From positions 10,264,474-10,328,473 of the forward strand of contig CM063263.1 of NCBI GenBank assembly GCA_032158295.1: 64,000 bases of DNA. The letters are read 5' to 3'. The DNA comes from Pycnopodia helianthoides (taxonomy: Eukaryota > Echinodermata > Asteroidea > Forcipulatida > Asteriidae). A program made the translations under genes and the position numbers. Shown here piece after piece: positions 23,804-34,930 of the stretch (the first letter of the stretch is position 1; every line of letters begins with the position of its first letter). A model generated the notes under the pieces. That model saw nothing but the letters and a program-made list of their open reading frames with translations. It was not told the DNA's origin and made no database searches.

Positions 23804-24145
23804 TTAAAGGCATTGCTACACTTTTGGTAACAGCTCAAAACCAGTGTCCACATTTTGTGTGATTAAACAGATGCATGAACAAACAAACCTGTGAAAGTTT
23901 GAGCTCAATTGGTCATCGAGGTCACGAGAAAATAGTGAAAAGAATCCTTATGTGTTTTCTGTTTTTTCAAATTATCGCGCGCGATATTACTATTGTTTTA
24001 CTCGTTTCTCAGAAACGATAGCATTTTAGGCAGAAATATTTTAAGGAACCCTTTCTACCATTGCTTACTTTAGATCATGTAAGTTATGTGTGAATCTGTG
24101 AACATTGTGTTTTTCGATCTTACCAATAGTGTACAGGGCCTTTAA
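23804..24145 (-). mobile_element. Family B element, copy 3, with long flanking direct repeats
   Basis: 342 bp between TTAA motifs: AGGCATTGCTACACTTTTGG at the left, GTGTACAGGGCCT-TTAA at the right. The flanks 23785-23807 and 24144-24167 are nearly identical (AATCGCC-ACTATCTACC-TTTAA, one small indel). This direct repeat of about 23 bp is much longer than the 4-bp TTAA seen at other copies. Confidence 0.85.
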
Positions 24146-24167
24146 TCGCCACACTATCTACCTTTAA

Positions 24168-25249
24168 TGTAGATTTCGTACTGACTCACACTATGTATAC
24201 CCCGCGTTTCTACTGTTGTGCATATTTCAAACTTAAGATACGAGAATAAACCGATAATCTAAAAAAGCAATACATACAAACAATGAACATTCCAATACTC
24301 AAGTGGATGCCTTCTGACACGCCCCCGTTGCTTGCCCTGCTTATTCCCCCTTAGCGAATGTGAACCTGATATTAAACGCTCAACTTAGGGGGGGGGGGGG
24401 CAGCGCCCTGGGATAGCAAGCAAGCTAAAACCTTAATACCTCGTCGGTTATTTAATCTCTCTACCTTAAGGGTTCATGACTGGAGACACTCTCCTTGATG
24501 TGGCTCCTGTTTTAGGTCAAGGGCCTGGTTTCGTCGTACCCATCGCTGTCTTGCATGTCCGAATGTGCTTCCCGCCAGGCATACTTGACTTTTGGAAGTT
24601 ATAGGGGATTTGCGGCAAGCTCTTCGCAGTGCTGAAAGACCCGCAATCCCACGACGTCCCAAATGTAAATTATTCCATTGTTGGTTTTTTACAAACGGTT
24701 CTTGAATATGTTTATCTGGCTGGGGACAGTGACGTTGATTTTACCTATGCGCCACCATGCAATTCAAATAGTTGATTGCATTTGAATGATGTACGGTTCG
24801 CTGTGCGTTGAAGATCCTTGTTTGTTTTGTTCGGCTCTTGCATACAGAGACGATGTACTACATCTCTAAAAACGTGGAGTTTTTCGTACAGCAATATGTC
24901 AGCTGTTACGGGCCTCTTAAAATAAAACGACTTTACAATGGCTGGCCTTTTCACCTGTTTGTCGATTGATCCCCACACAACTGACCAATCATGAATCATT
25001 GGATGAAAACTATTATTAGGTTAGCCGCGGTTTTAAGCGAAGCTTGGTTAGAGTTTATGTTTGACCATGTGCTTGTTGTGGCCGAGGGTGGTAATGTATT
25101 ATACTCAAGTTCTTAACCATAATTGCTTCTCTTGCCCAAGGTGTATTATTGAGGAACCTACGAAATATCATGCTTTGTATATACCGCAGTCCTGCGCATT
25201 CAGACCGCTGTTTGAGAGAGAGCCTTGCATCCCTGTAGTTTTTTTTTAA
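24168..25249. other. No gene recognised
   Basis: G13 at 24388-24400. Open frames up to ~84 codons on the minus strand lack recognisable domains. Confidence 0.3.
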
Positions 25250-25579
25250 AGGTGGTGAAATAAATGCATATTGAGTGTTTTTCAAACAATTACCGCTGTG
25301 TGACAAGACCTTTACTCAGTGTTTTTTTTATGGTCAAAGATCTTTTTCTTACGCTGCTCCATTTCTTTGGAATAGTCTTCTGTGCATATTCCCAGGCTAG
25401 TTCTTTACATTGTTTTAAGTCTCTGTTAAAAACTCATTTGTTTGAAAGTACTTATTTGTAATCTGCTTACTTGTAATGTTTCTTTCACTTATTGTATATT
25501 TTATTGTTCTCTTTATGCGCTTAGAGGCTTCTGCATTAGGCGCTTTACAAATGTCTTTATTATTATTATTATTATTATT
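25250..25579 (+). pseudogene. 3' end of a second CR1/L2-like non-LTR retrotransposon
   Basis: The decayed C-terminus reads LLHFFGIVFC then SLHCFKSLLKTHLFE (about 25400-25446), the same ending type as at 2150-2400. The 3' UTR contains GCGCTTAGAGG and TTAGGCGCTTTACAAAT and ends in an ATT microsatellite (25556-25579). Severely 5'-truncated and inactive. Confidence 0.75.
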
Positions 25580-26148
25580 CCTGAATTCTGAGGGGAACAC
25601 AATCATCAGGCATAGTACTCGGTGGGATTCGTTCAGTTGACAAAGAAGTTCAATAATACACTAGCAGGGTGTATCGGCAAAACCGTCACTTACACGAAAT
25701 GAAACGTTGTTACTTAGTGTACAAAACCATTTTGTTTTCTTCAGTTTTCAGTGTTTTACATGTTTGTGCAAAATTCGTCAAGGCCTACACAAATTCACAA
25801 AGTTTCAAAGCTTCGATAAGTAGTTCAACATTTGCTTTGTAACGTTGTCACGAATGAACACACACTATATTGCATGTGTACCAGTGTAAGCCGTGCACCA
25901 AGCTCAACATGCGAAAACAACAATAATCAACTGAAATTTTCTGTTAAGTTTCATGAACTAACACGAACCTTTCTTATTTCACTTCTCGTTAATTTAGGAT
26001 GTAAAACAATCAACAACTGCTGCATATCTATCAAGTTCAACGCATCCAGTGTCCACTATTAGAAAACTACCTGAAAACATTCTGAAGTTTTGAAGGATAG
26101 GCTAATGGTGTTTTAAAAAGTGTCAAACTTTAGACGTATTTTGTTTAT
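25580..26148. other. No gene recognised
   Basis: AT-rich; no supported feature. Confidence 0.3.
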
Positions 26149-26275
26149 GTTCCGACAACCCCGAATGTACTTTTTCAATATCCTAACCCTAACCCAATCC
26201 TCGCACCAACCCTAAACCCTAGCGTGCAGATCTCGAGGGGTTATTGGAACATATGGTTGTCTGAACATAGAGCAG
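26149..26275. repeat. Inverted-repeat element with CCTAACCC core, copy 1
   Basis: The left end TATGTTCCGACAACCCCGAA faces GGTTGTCTGAACATAGAGCA at the right. The core has CCTAACCCTAACCCAATCC and AACCCTAAACCCTAG, telomere-like CCCTAA variants. Related copies lie at 30349-30478 and 47553-48046. Confidence 0.65.
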
Positions 26276-27159
26276 TCACCTTTTTCTTAGATCGCTAGTT
26301 TCTGCTGGTATGCTGTAGGTGCATGTCAGTGCATGTCAGTTCATGGCGACGGTGACGAAACACGTATCACGTTTTGCATCCAAGGTTGGGCAAAGGGAAA
26401 GAGACAGTGGAAATAATGACCGCAAATAAAGAGAACTGAAGTATAACTGGCTATGAAATATTCGGGCTAATTAAAAGAACTAAATTACAAGACCCTAACA
26501 CTGGAAATAACAATTTCCTCGAGCGATAAAAGGCAGTTACCAAATACAGTTCCATTTCACAGTCGTTAATGTAGTAATCAAATCAAGTGAGCCCTTAATT
26601 GAATTAATCCAAGTGACGATCAAATTAACATTATTCCACATGTTGTTCTTTGACACCACCGTTCAACATGGGAAAGGGGGTAACACTAGCTCAGCAGTGA
26701 TGTTGGGTATCCTGTATCATAGGTCGGTGAAGCTCAAGACAAAGAAAGTATTGGTATGGTACCTGACTGTTTTTTTTTTTATATCGAAAACAAAATAAAA
26801 GACTCAATCTGAAAGCTCACTGAAGTCCACACTATCATCAATCATACAGATAAATATTTTCGTCTGGGATACTGTCAAAGTCGATGGAATGAATTTATGA
26901 AGACTCCAGAAATCAATGCTTCTTATTACGTTTGCCTTACAAACAAATAAACTTCAATTAACCATGGCTATACATGCATAACAAAACTTAAAACAAATCG
27001 TTGAAAGATCCAACAGAAACCCTCTTAACATATGGACAAGGGGGGGGTGCATGTGCTGGCAACGTACCGATTGGGCGTTGTAACCATGGGTCTCTCGCTG
27101 GAGGTTCACAAAATACAAACAAGAAAATGATTTTAAATGTTTCAAACTATAATAGACAA
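26276..27159. other. No gene recognised
   Basis: The tandem GTGCATGTCA pair at about 26320-26339 and G8 at 27040-27047 are the only irregularities. Confidence 0.3.
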
Positions 27160-27245
27160 ACAATAATAATAGTGGCTTCTTATATAGCGCTCACATCCGT
27201 CACTCAGTGACGCTCAAGGCGCTTCAACAGTCAGTATTTTCCTGC
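27160..27245 (-). repeat. Non-LTR/SINE-like 3' tail, minus strand
   Basis: On the minus strand it reads AAGCGCCTTGAGCGTCACTG, then GAGCGCTATATAAGAAGCC, then an ATT run. This resembles the GCGC...TATATAA...(ATT)n 3' ends of the LINEs at 2.5 and 25.5 kb but is a distinct family. Only the tail is present. Confidence 0.55.
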
Positions 27246-28283
27246 AAGGTATATATGTGGAGCTACTTTTTGAAGTTTGAGACCTATTCCTTTACATAGC
27301 ACAATGTAATGGTTTACAAGGTGCTGTGGCGCAATATGCTGCCAATCAAATCAGGAACACCGTACTGTACAATATACTGTACAATATACTTTGTATGGAT
27401 GGCGCAGGCAATTAGCGGTTTAAATCTGCTTGTATGGCCAGCTCATGCCATTAGCACACATAGTCCTAAGGTATATCGTATGAAGAAAACAAATGTCAAA
27501 GAAGGGGCATTTGAAGAAACCGTGATCACAATAAATCGATTGACGCAATAAACACTAAAATTAAACAAGTAAATCAAAAAATAAACATTTGAATCTTCCC
27601 CGTGCCGCCCTTGGAGAAATCTCCCCCTCCTGCTTCAGATGGTCCGTCGGACAGATGCGAACGTGGCGCTCCGAATAGACGGTGTGACCTGTGACATCAC
27701 ATGTTTACAAAAGAGCCACAGAGCCTGGACTTCCTGCAGGCACGATTTGTACACAGCTCAATGGAAGAAAGCATCAAAATCTTATATTTTATGGAGAATG
27801 CACTGTCTAATTCTTATCAACTTTTGATATGATGAAAGGGGGCACATCTAAAAACTTGTCCAGCTTTTACTTTCATAACTCTTGGTTTTATGTGGAAATT
27901 ATGACACAAAACGTCAACTTTGCCATAGGACCAGTGTAGTATCTTGCCTGCAGAATACTCAAAGAATGTACAAGGTCACACTTATTGTAAACAACGTTCA
28001 CATGGTCTATAGTTCCACACCTTAAAGTGACCATCAACTCATGTCCTTTTTGTCAGGGCCTCGTGGAGCATGACGATGACACCATCATTCAAAATGGCTG
28101 GTGGAAACTGAACTAACCGTGTTCGTAAGATAGCCTCCATTACAAACGACGACGATGTGTGGGTTCGTGTTTTGTCCTTTAATCAGTTATTAATTATTGA
28201 TTAAGTTTTGATAACTTTGTTGCTTCTATCATTGACAATTGACATGGCCGACCAATTTTATACACAAAGGATGCTGGCAGAAT
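27246..28283. other. Intergenic; possible short 3' exon
   Basis: A TGTACAATATAC duplication lies at about 27363-27388. At 28057-28116 a pyrimidine tract and CAG precede an in-frame stretch GLVEHDDDTIIQNGWWKLN ending in TAA. This might be a terminal exon but I cannot connect it to a gene. Confidence 0.2.
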
Positions 28284-28345
28284 GGTGTCCTTCCCCCCTC
28301 CAAACCAAATATCTGACCCCTGTTGGTTGACACCGCCCTCAAGGA
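28284..28345. repeat. Dispersed repeat, copy 2 (pair with 15176-15250)
   Basis: CCAAATATCTGACCCCTGTT, GGTTGACACC, ACGTGTG in the same order as copy 1. Family unknown. Confidence 0.5.
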
Positions 28346-28994
28346 CGTGTGGCTGAATCCAGCTTAAAATAGCCTGACATGAGCTGACCAGATACAACAA
28401 TGACAATGTTGAAATTTGTCTAGCAAGAGACCTTCATTGCAAGGTTTTAAAGCATTGCATTTTTATTCCTGGCTGTCTTTTTTCAATGTAATCTTTATTC
28501 GATAACCTTTACCGTTTCGTGACCCCAATTAGTTAAGTTCTACGGAGATTTCCGCCTTTGTGACATTGTATTATTTATAGCTACATTGAAATGACATTCG
28601 TTTTCATTCTCATAGTAATTCTACCTAAAATAAAGAAAAAAGAGAGAGAGAAAAAAAACGTGAGTTATCAGAATTTGCCTGTGCGTGACAGAGCATACAA
28701 ACTGACGAGGAAAACCATTTATAACTAACACTAATTGGTAAATATGTTTGTTGTACCACGAAATTATAGAATGTGAATTGTAGCGGTTGGGAGACAACCA
28801 CGTGTCGTGCTACTAAGACGTACGCGCATGTCTCAGAGAAATCTGAGTGACGTATCCCACGGATTACATTACCTTGCTCGTGCCCACCCGTTGGTCGTTT
28901 ACTTCGCCTTGTACAATATTATAAACAGCCCCGGGTAAGAGGTTGTAATTACGCTAGTACAAGGTAATTTTTTTTTTTTTTTACATTCGGCTTG
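28346..28994. other. No gene recognised
   Basis: No supported feature; a T-run precedes the next element at about 28969-28982. Confidence 0.3.
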
Positions 28995-29337
28995 TTAAAG
29001 GTATTGTACACTTTTGGTAACAGCTCCAAATCAGTGTCCACATTTTGTGTGATGAAACATATGCATGAACAAACAAACCTGTGAAAGTTTGAGCTCAATT
29101 GGTCATCGAGGTCACGAGAAAATAGTGAAAAGAGATCTTATGTGTTTTCTGTTTTTTTCAAATTATCGCGCGCGATAATTACTATTGTTTTACTCGTTTC
29201 TCAGAAACGATAGCATTTTAGGCAGAAATATTTTAAGGAACCCTTTCTACCATTACTAACTTTAAATCATGTACGTTATGTGTGAATCTGTGAACATTGG
29301 GTTTTTCGATCTTACCAATAGTGTACAGGCCCTTTAA
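28995..29337 (-). mobile_element. Family B inverted-repeat element, copy 4
   Basis: 343 bp, TTAA-AGGTATTGTACACTTTTG to TAGTGTACAGGCCCT-TTAA. Central hairpin ATTATCGCGCGCGATAAT at about 29162. Near-complete. Confidence 0.9.
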
Positions 29338-29483
29338 CGTGTTGGCAATAATGTTCAACTAAACCACGAAATGCAATGTCCAACAACAAATTGAAGACAT
29401 ATAGATTATTTCACTTTAAAACGTTTGTTTCCCCCTACCTGCAATCTACCACCATGATAATAACAAAACAATTGTTGCTTGAT

Positions 29484-29577
29484 GCGATGAGGTCCATGGG
29501 TTGTGTACACTGGATGGGGCACACGGTTCGCCGCGGGTGCCATCTGCCCACTCAGGTGTACAAAACACAATGGACCC
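29484..29577. repeat. Foldback repeat copy (TGTACAAAACA/TGGACC family), short
   Basis: AGGTCCATGGGTTGTGTACA at the left faces GTGTACAAAACACAATGGAC at the right, a ~90-bp foldback. It abuts the family A element that starts at 29578. Confidence 0.65.
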
Positions 29578-29975
29578 TTAAAGGAACATTACAGAATTGG
29601 TAAGAAAAAAAAAACGTGTAAAATATACTTTTTTGATCACAGATTTACATAAAACTTACTCGGTATAATGATGATGATAGTAGAAAACATCCCTTGAAAT
29701 ATTTCTGTCTGAAATGCCATATTTGATGAGAAATGAATAAACTAATTTTCCGATTGGAGGTATCGCTCAGTGAGTGTTTTATTCATTTTTTTGAATCTAT
29801 ATGATTTCATACAAATGTGCAATCGGTATATCACTATTTTCTCGTGACCCAGATGGCCGATCGATCTCAAACTTCCGCAGATTTGTCAGTTTATGTATAT
29901 GGTGGATTACATAAAGCGCTTACACTGCCAGCAACTGTTTTGTTTGCAAAAAACAATTATGTAATGTTCCCTTAA
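29578..29975 (+). mobile_element. Family A inverted-repeat element, copy 3
   Basis: 398 bp including both TTAA motifs. The hairpin has one changed base (CGCTCAGTGAGTG at about 29765). Its right TTAA (29972-29975) is also the left TTAA of the family B element that follows. Confidence 0.88.
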
Positions 29976-30313
29976 AGGCCCTGTACACTATTGGTAAGAT
30001 CGAAAAACACAATGTTCACAGATTCACACACAACTTACATGATTTAAAGTAAGTAATGGTAGAAAGGGTTCCTTAAAATATTTCTGCCTAAAATGCTATC
30101 GTTTCTGAGAAACGAGTAAAACAATAATAATTATCGCGCGCGATAATTTAAAAAAACAGAAAACACATAAGATCTCTTTTCACTGTTTTCTCGTGACCTC
30201 GATGACCAATTGAGCTCAAACTTGCACAGGTTTGTTTGTTCATGCATATGTTTAATCACACAAAATGTGGACACTGATTTTGAGCTGTTACCAAAGGTGT
30301 ACAATACCTTTAA
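29972..30313 (+). mobile_element. Family B inverted-repeat element, copy 5
   Basis: 342 bp, TTAA-AGGCCCTGTACACTATTG to AGGTGTACAATACCT-TTAA. Hairpin ATTATCGCGCGCGATAAT at about 30131. Directly abuts family A copy 3, sharing one TTAA. Confidence 0.9.
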
Positions 30314-30348
30314 CATAGCGTGCAACAAAGTACAAGATCGATAGCTGT

Positions 30349-30478
30349 CCGATGCTGCCCTATGTTCCGATACCTCCAGATGTATTTTCATAATCCCAAC
30401 CCTAGCCCTGACCCAAATTTGAATCCCAGCGCTTAAATAGCGATTTTTTTTTAACAATAGAGGTGTTGAAATATAGAG
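30349..30478. repeat. Inverted-repeat element with CCCTAG/CCCAAC core, copy 2
   Basis: CCTATGTTCCGATACCTCCAG at the left. The core CCCAACCCTAGCCCTGACCC corresponds to the core of copy 1. The right end GAGGTGTTGAAATATAGAGC matches in reverse complement and shares ATAGAGCAGT with copy 1. More diverged than copy 1. Confidence 0.55.
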
Positions 30479-30606
30479 CAGTTACCAGTTTGGGTTTGAA
30501 ATGTCACTGATAATATGAATTATCTTATTAGTGCTAGTGGAATACGGGGGAGAGGGGGGGGGGGTGGGATATAGCACTTCACTTCCCATACCCAACGAGG
30601 CTTACA

Positions 30607-30765
30607 ATATTGCCCTGTTTTAAGCTGCACGTCAAGTTTGCTTGAAGGCCGAGCTGGATTTGGGACGCACTGACTCGCTATTTTTTTCCGTATTCCATTC
30701 GAACTTGGGTGATAACGAGTTTATCGTCAAGCAAACTTGACTCGCAGCTGAAAACAGCGCAATAT
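30607..30765. mobile_element. 159-bp inverted-repeat element
   Basis: ATATTGCCCTGTTTTAAGCT with CGTCAAGTTTGCTTGA at the left (to about 30645) is mirrored by TCAAGCAAACTTGA and AGCTGAAAACAGCGCAATAT at the right (30727-30765). Arms of ~40 bp, a few mismatches. Noncoding. Confidence 0.75.
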
Positions 30766-31678
30766 ATGAGCAGGGTGTGATCTATGGACAGTGTGCTTTG
30801 GTTTGGGTTGATGCCAGGGATCGACGAATCAGAATCGAGAATTCAAGTTTGCTGTAAGACAATGAATATCTACCTATATCCCCACGAGAAATAGCACCAA
30901 GTATTATCCCAGTCTATTAAATAGCAATGAAGACCCTCTGAAATCATCGTTGCTTGTTTCAATGGCTGGCATCATGGCTTATTTCAATGGCTGCATTTGA
31001 GACAAACTCTTGCTAGTGTGAGACATTCCTGTCCTGTCACAAAACACTATCCGCTTTTTTTTTTTTATATCTCGGTTAAACTAGATCCCACAGCTGGATG
31101 TAATAAAAGTTGGTAATAATTTTATCGGAAACTAGAGGATATGACATTTCTGTACTCCTCTATACATGTAACATCGTTCCAGATCGTTACGCAATGCTAA
31201 GCCATGTCCTAAGATCACATGCTCAAAGCTGAGCATGTACTGAGCACAACATGAAAGTAAGCACAACGTTATACTGAAACCAATCAACCATCATTATTTC
31301 ATTTTGTCTGGTAGCCTGTTTTTTTTCTGTAGTTAGAAACAAAACAAAACAACAACAACCGCGAGCTAAGGTGCTCTGTGAGCTATACCCCTAGGGCAAA
31401 ATGTAGACCCGACTGATGTGTCTAGTAGTAGTAGTTGGCAGGTAGTAATGCTGACCTCGTACTTGTACATGGTTGGACTTGGGGTTTTTGTCTTCGGTCT
31501 AGGCAAACTGGGGCAAGTACCAACAACTTCATTATTATAATATCAACATCCGTTGTCATTGCACAGCAGGAAGTGTTGACGAAGGATCAAGGACAAAAAC
31601 AGCTATACTCAAAAACGTGGGCTTAAAATAGTCTCTACCACATACCAAGTAAGTTTGAGTTTGAGTTTATGTCCATAG
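30766..31678. other. No gene recognised
   Basis: No coding domain. A T11 run at about 31048 and a small GAGCATGT/ACATGCTC dyad near 31210-31240 are present. Confidence 0.3.
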
Positions 31679-32278
31679 TTAAAGGGACACGTTGCTTTGG
31701 ATTGGGCCATTAAAAGCATTTGTTATAAAATGAATATGGTCGGAAAGATGTTTGGAAAGTAGAATATAATGATCCACACAAATATGCCTCGATATTGTGT
31801 GGTTTTTCGTTTACTTCGTGAACTAACATGGTCCGCCGTTTTGTGGAGTCAAAATTTGGTTCCAGAAAATGGCGGACCGTGTTAATTTACGAAGCATAGA
31901 ACATAAAGTAAAGGGACACTTTTCCTTAGATTGGGCGCTTTGGGCTATGCAAAGCGTTTATTATGAAATTAATATGGTTGGAAAGGTGTTATAAAAGTAG
32001 AATACAATGTTACAAACAAGAATACCTCAAAATTGTGCGGTTTTCCTTTTACTTCGTGAACTAACACGGTCCGCCATTTTCGTCGAGTCCACAAATTAAT
32101 GTGGTTCTACAAAACGGTGGACCATGTTAGTTAGCGAAGTGAAATGATAACCACACACTTTCGAGGCATGTTTGCGTGGATCATTATATTGTACTTTTTA
32201 AAGATGTTTTTAACCATTATCTATTTCTACGCCAAACACTTTTTTAAAAGCCCAATCCAAGGCAACGTGTCCCTTTAA
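31679..32278. mobile_element. Two family D elements, one truncated and one complete
   Basis: A left half (31679-31908) starts TTAA-AGGGACACGTTGCTTTGG and reaches the family's central inverted block (GTCCGCCGTTTTGTGGAGTC). A second copy (about 31909-32278) starts TAAAGGGACACTTTTCC and ends AAGGCAACGTGTCCC-TTTAA. Only one right end exists, so the first copy lost its right half. No ORF. Confidence 0.82.
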
Positions 32279-34030
32279 CACTGTATTGAGCGCAGACACT
32301 GTGGATAGCAACGTTGCACACTCTACAATGCTCATGTTATCTCACCAGTTTGTTGGACCTTCTTGGGTAATAACCCGATTCCCCTGCGGGATACCAGGAG
32401 CAAGTGCAGCGACCCTCAACTTCAGCATTAGATTAGTACACATGTTGGGGGGCTAAAGGTTGTTCCTTCAGCCAACAAAACAACCCATCGGCTAAAATAA
32501 TCAGGTGAGCTTGTAATTCCTCGTGGAGTGTGAAAACGCAGGGTGTGGGACGCTACTGCATTGGCAAGGTCGGTTGTTTTCTTACAAAATCCTATTATTT
32601 TAATGCCGAGTGGGGATTTCTGTTTCTTCCCCATCAACTTCGAGACGAAACCACAATGTCTACGGTGCATGTGTTGGATTCGGTAAAGTAAAAATAGTAT
32701 CAGTCCTGGCGGCAGGAAGAACCGTCCAGGCTGCTATTTAGGTGGCTTCGAAGGGGGGGGGGGGGTGAAGATCACTCGACCTGACAGAAGTCAAGGTAGA
32801 CATGTCAATATCTCGGTTGTTGGGCCCTGGCGGATTTGAGTGCGACCTTGCCCTTTTTACTGGAGGCATCCTGGAAAGTTCCCATGGTGAGTCCACGGAG
32901 TACAGAAGAGTTCCAGAGCGTGACAACATGGATTTGCTAGAAAACAAAACACGTTCCAGCGGACCACATTAACGCCGTGACTGCACTGTGCATAGAGATG
33001 TTTCGCACCGCCAGGGCTCGCCAAGAAGAGCCACCTGGCCACATTGTCGCTTTAGGCAAGCCTGCCCCTAGGCCAAGTCGGCCTTGCTTCAAATTCAATT
33101 GACCCCTCGATCGAGGTGGCCATGATTGTAGTGCCACATCGACTGAATGAATAATCATCAATGTTTGAACCTCAAGAGTGATCTGATTCAGAACTAGGCC
33201 TTTTTGGCGGGGAGGTGGTGGTAAGGGGGGGGGGGGGTACGAGCCAGTAGGACTTCGACCGCAGGGGCCTGCACAATTAGCTTATTTGTTTCTCACATTA
33301 GAGGCCTATATAAGAGTAAGCAGTACTAGTGCAAGTATGAACATGACAACGTTTCGAACATTATTTATTTAACTCCAAGTTGTACTTGGGTGGGTAGGGT
33401 AAAAAAGGTTTTGTTTTAAAATTACTTTCACTATTATTTTCAGCTTTGGGTTTCACAGTGTCATGACAAAAACACGGAAATATTAAAATGCCTCTGAATA
33501 AAACAAAGCCCCAAAGCCCCAACCCCTTCATCTATACTCTCCTTTTCTATATCTCAAAACGAAGGAAAAAAAACCCACAAAAACAGAAAAACAACAGCAA
33601 CAACAAACACCACAACAAACAAACAAACAAACAAACACACAAATACACATATAATGTATTTTTTATGGGAGCTCCAATTTACATATTCTTAAAGGAATGA
33701 AGCCATAACAAAATACATAAGTAGATAATAAAAGCAACTAAATGATAATTGTGACATTTAATGTTTCTAAAAACGTTCATAAACATTAGTTTTTGAAAAA
33801 AACAAAAACAATGCATTTGTCGATATTGGAATATTTGTGCCTCATCGTAATCCCCATTGTATTCAATCTCATTAAAATTTCAAATGCATTTACTACTGCC
33901 CGTTGCAACCATCGACGACACTGAATTTATGGTGCAAGTACTATTTAGGTATTAACAATTGTAATTTATATTTAGCTATGATGGTATCATTGCATTAGGA
34001 ATTAGCTTTCAGTTGGCTAAAAATGAAAGT
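32279..34030. other. No gene confirmed
   Basis: G13 runs at 32753-32765 and 33225-33237, and AAAC/CAAA simple sequence at about 33615-33645. Minus-strand frames at 32737-33161 overlap each other and show no recognisable domain. Confidence 0.35.
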
Positions 34031-34930
34031 GATATGAACATGTGACCTGTATAAACGTGGTTCTTGTTTGTTGCAGCGCACATGTGACCCATGTCTTCCA
34101 GCCTCGCGTTGCTGTCTCTGTACTGGGGAGAGTTGAACCACTTTACGGTGGTGTGTGTGTGTGGTGTGTCTGGTGCAACAGTTTCTTCACACACTTTTGT
34201 TGTCACACTGAGGTGATAATCGGTTTTCACATGGACAGGTAGAGTCGACCGCAGGAGTGTCCTCAGCCAAGGGCACACTGTTCTACAACTCGTGGAACAA
34301 CACACAGCAGCGCGACACTGCGGCCAGTGCTGAACTAATGAAGTGAATGTTATTTATCGCCATCCCCGTGGTTCAATCTGCCTCAGTCAGAGGCAGTCAA
34401 CGGGCGTGTGTACACCGCGCTCTTCGTTAACACTGTGGCAGCCTATATACTTGGATTATTCCAGTACCGAGACTAGCTAGCCGGGGATCTCGCATTTGGA
34501 AAAGACTGGCTTCGGGGACAAACTGTGCTCGCTCTGTGTGGAATTATTGCAGACTATTATCACCATTCAACCATTGCTGGGGTGATCAAGTGCACTGGAT
34601 CAATTTAACCCGTCAGAGCTTCCTCCTCCCAAAGGAACGCAAGACAACGTTCAGCGAATGACCAGACTTGTTTTTTGGGTTTTGTGCTTGAGGCTGGAAA
34701 TTTACCCCCAAAACATCGTAAAAGTTCGTACCTTCAGAAGGTAAAGTGCTGGGGTATACTGAACACACCAGCATTGATTGTTGTCGCGTTGATTGTGACA
34801 AATTGCACATGTGGAAAGATTGGACATAGGATGGCGACGTGGGTTATAACGTCCAGGGGCAGTATGGCCATGACCTACTCTTTGGTAAGTACCGAATTCA
34901 GCTTGAATATTTCTTATATGTATTTATAGA
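34031..34930 (+). promoter_or_regulatory. Possible promoter and first exon (weak)
   Basis: Non-repetitive stretch. CTATATAC at 34443-34450 could be a TATA box. An open frame before ATG 34831 encodes a hydrophobic run (PALIVVALIVTNCTC). From 34831 it encodes MATWVITSRGSMAMTYSL and meets a consensus donor GTAAGT at 34885. I recognise no protein family and no acceptor exon was identified, so this is only a candidate. Confidence 0.18.

Noticed and set aside
30131..30457. 108-codon minus-strand frame
   Set aside because: It runs through the family B element and the CCCTAA element, so it is noncoding repeat sequence.
32737..33161. Overlapping minus-strand frames as a gene
   Set aside because: Several frames overlap, one end lies in a G13 run, and no domain is recognisable.
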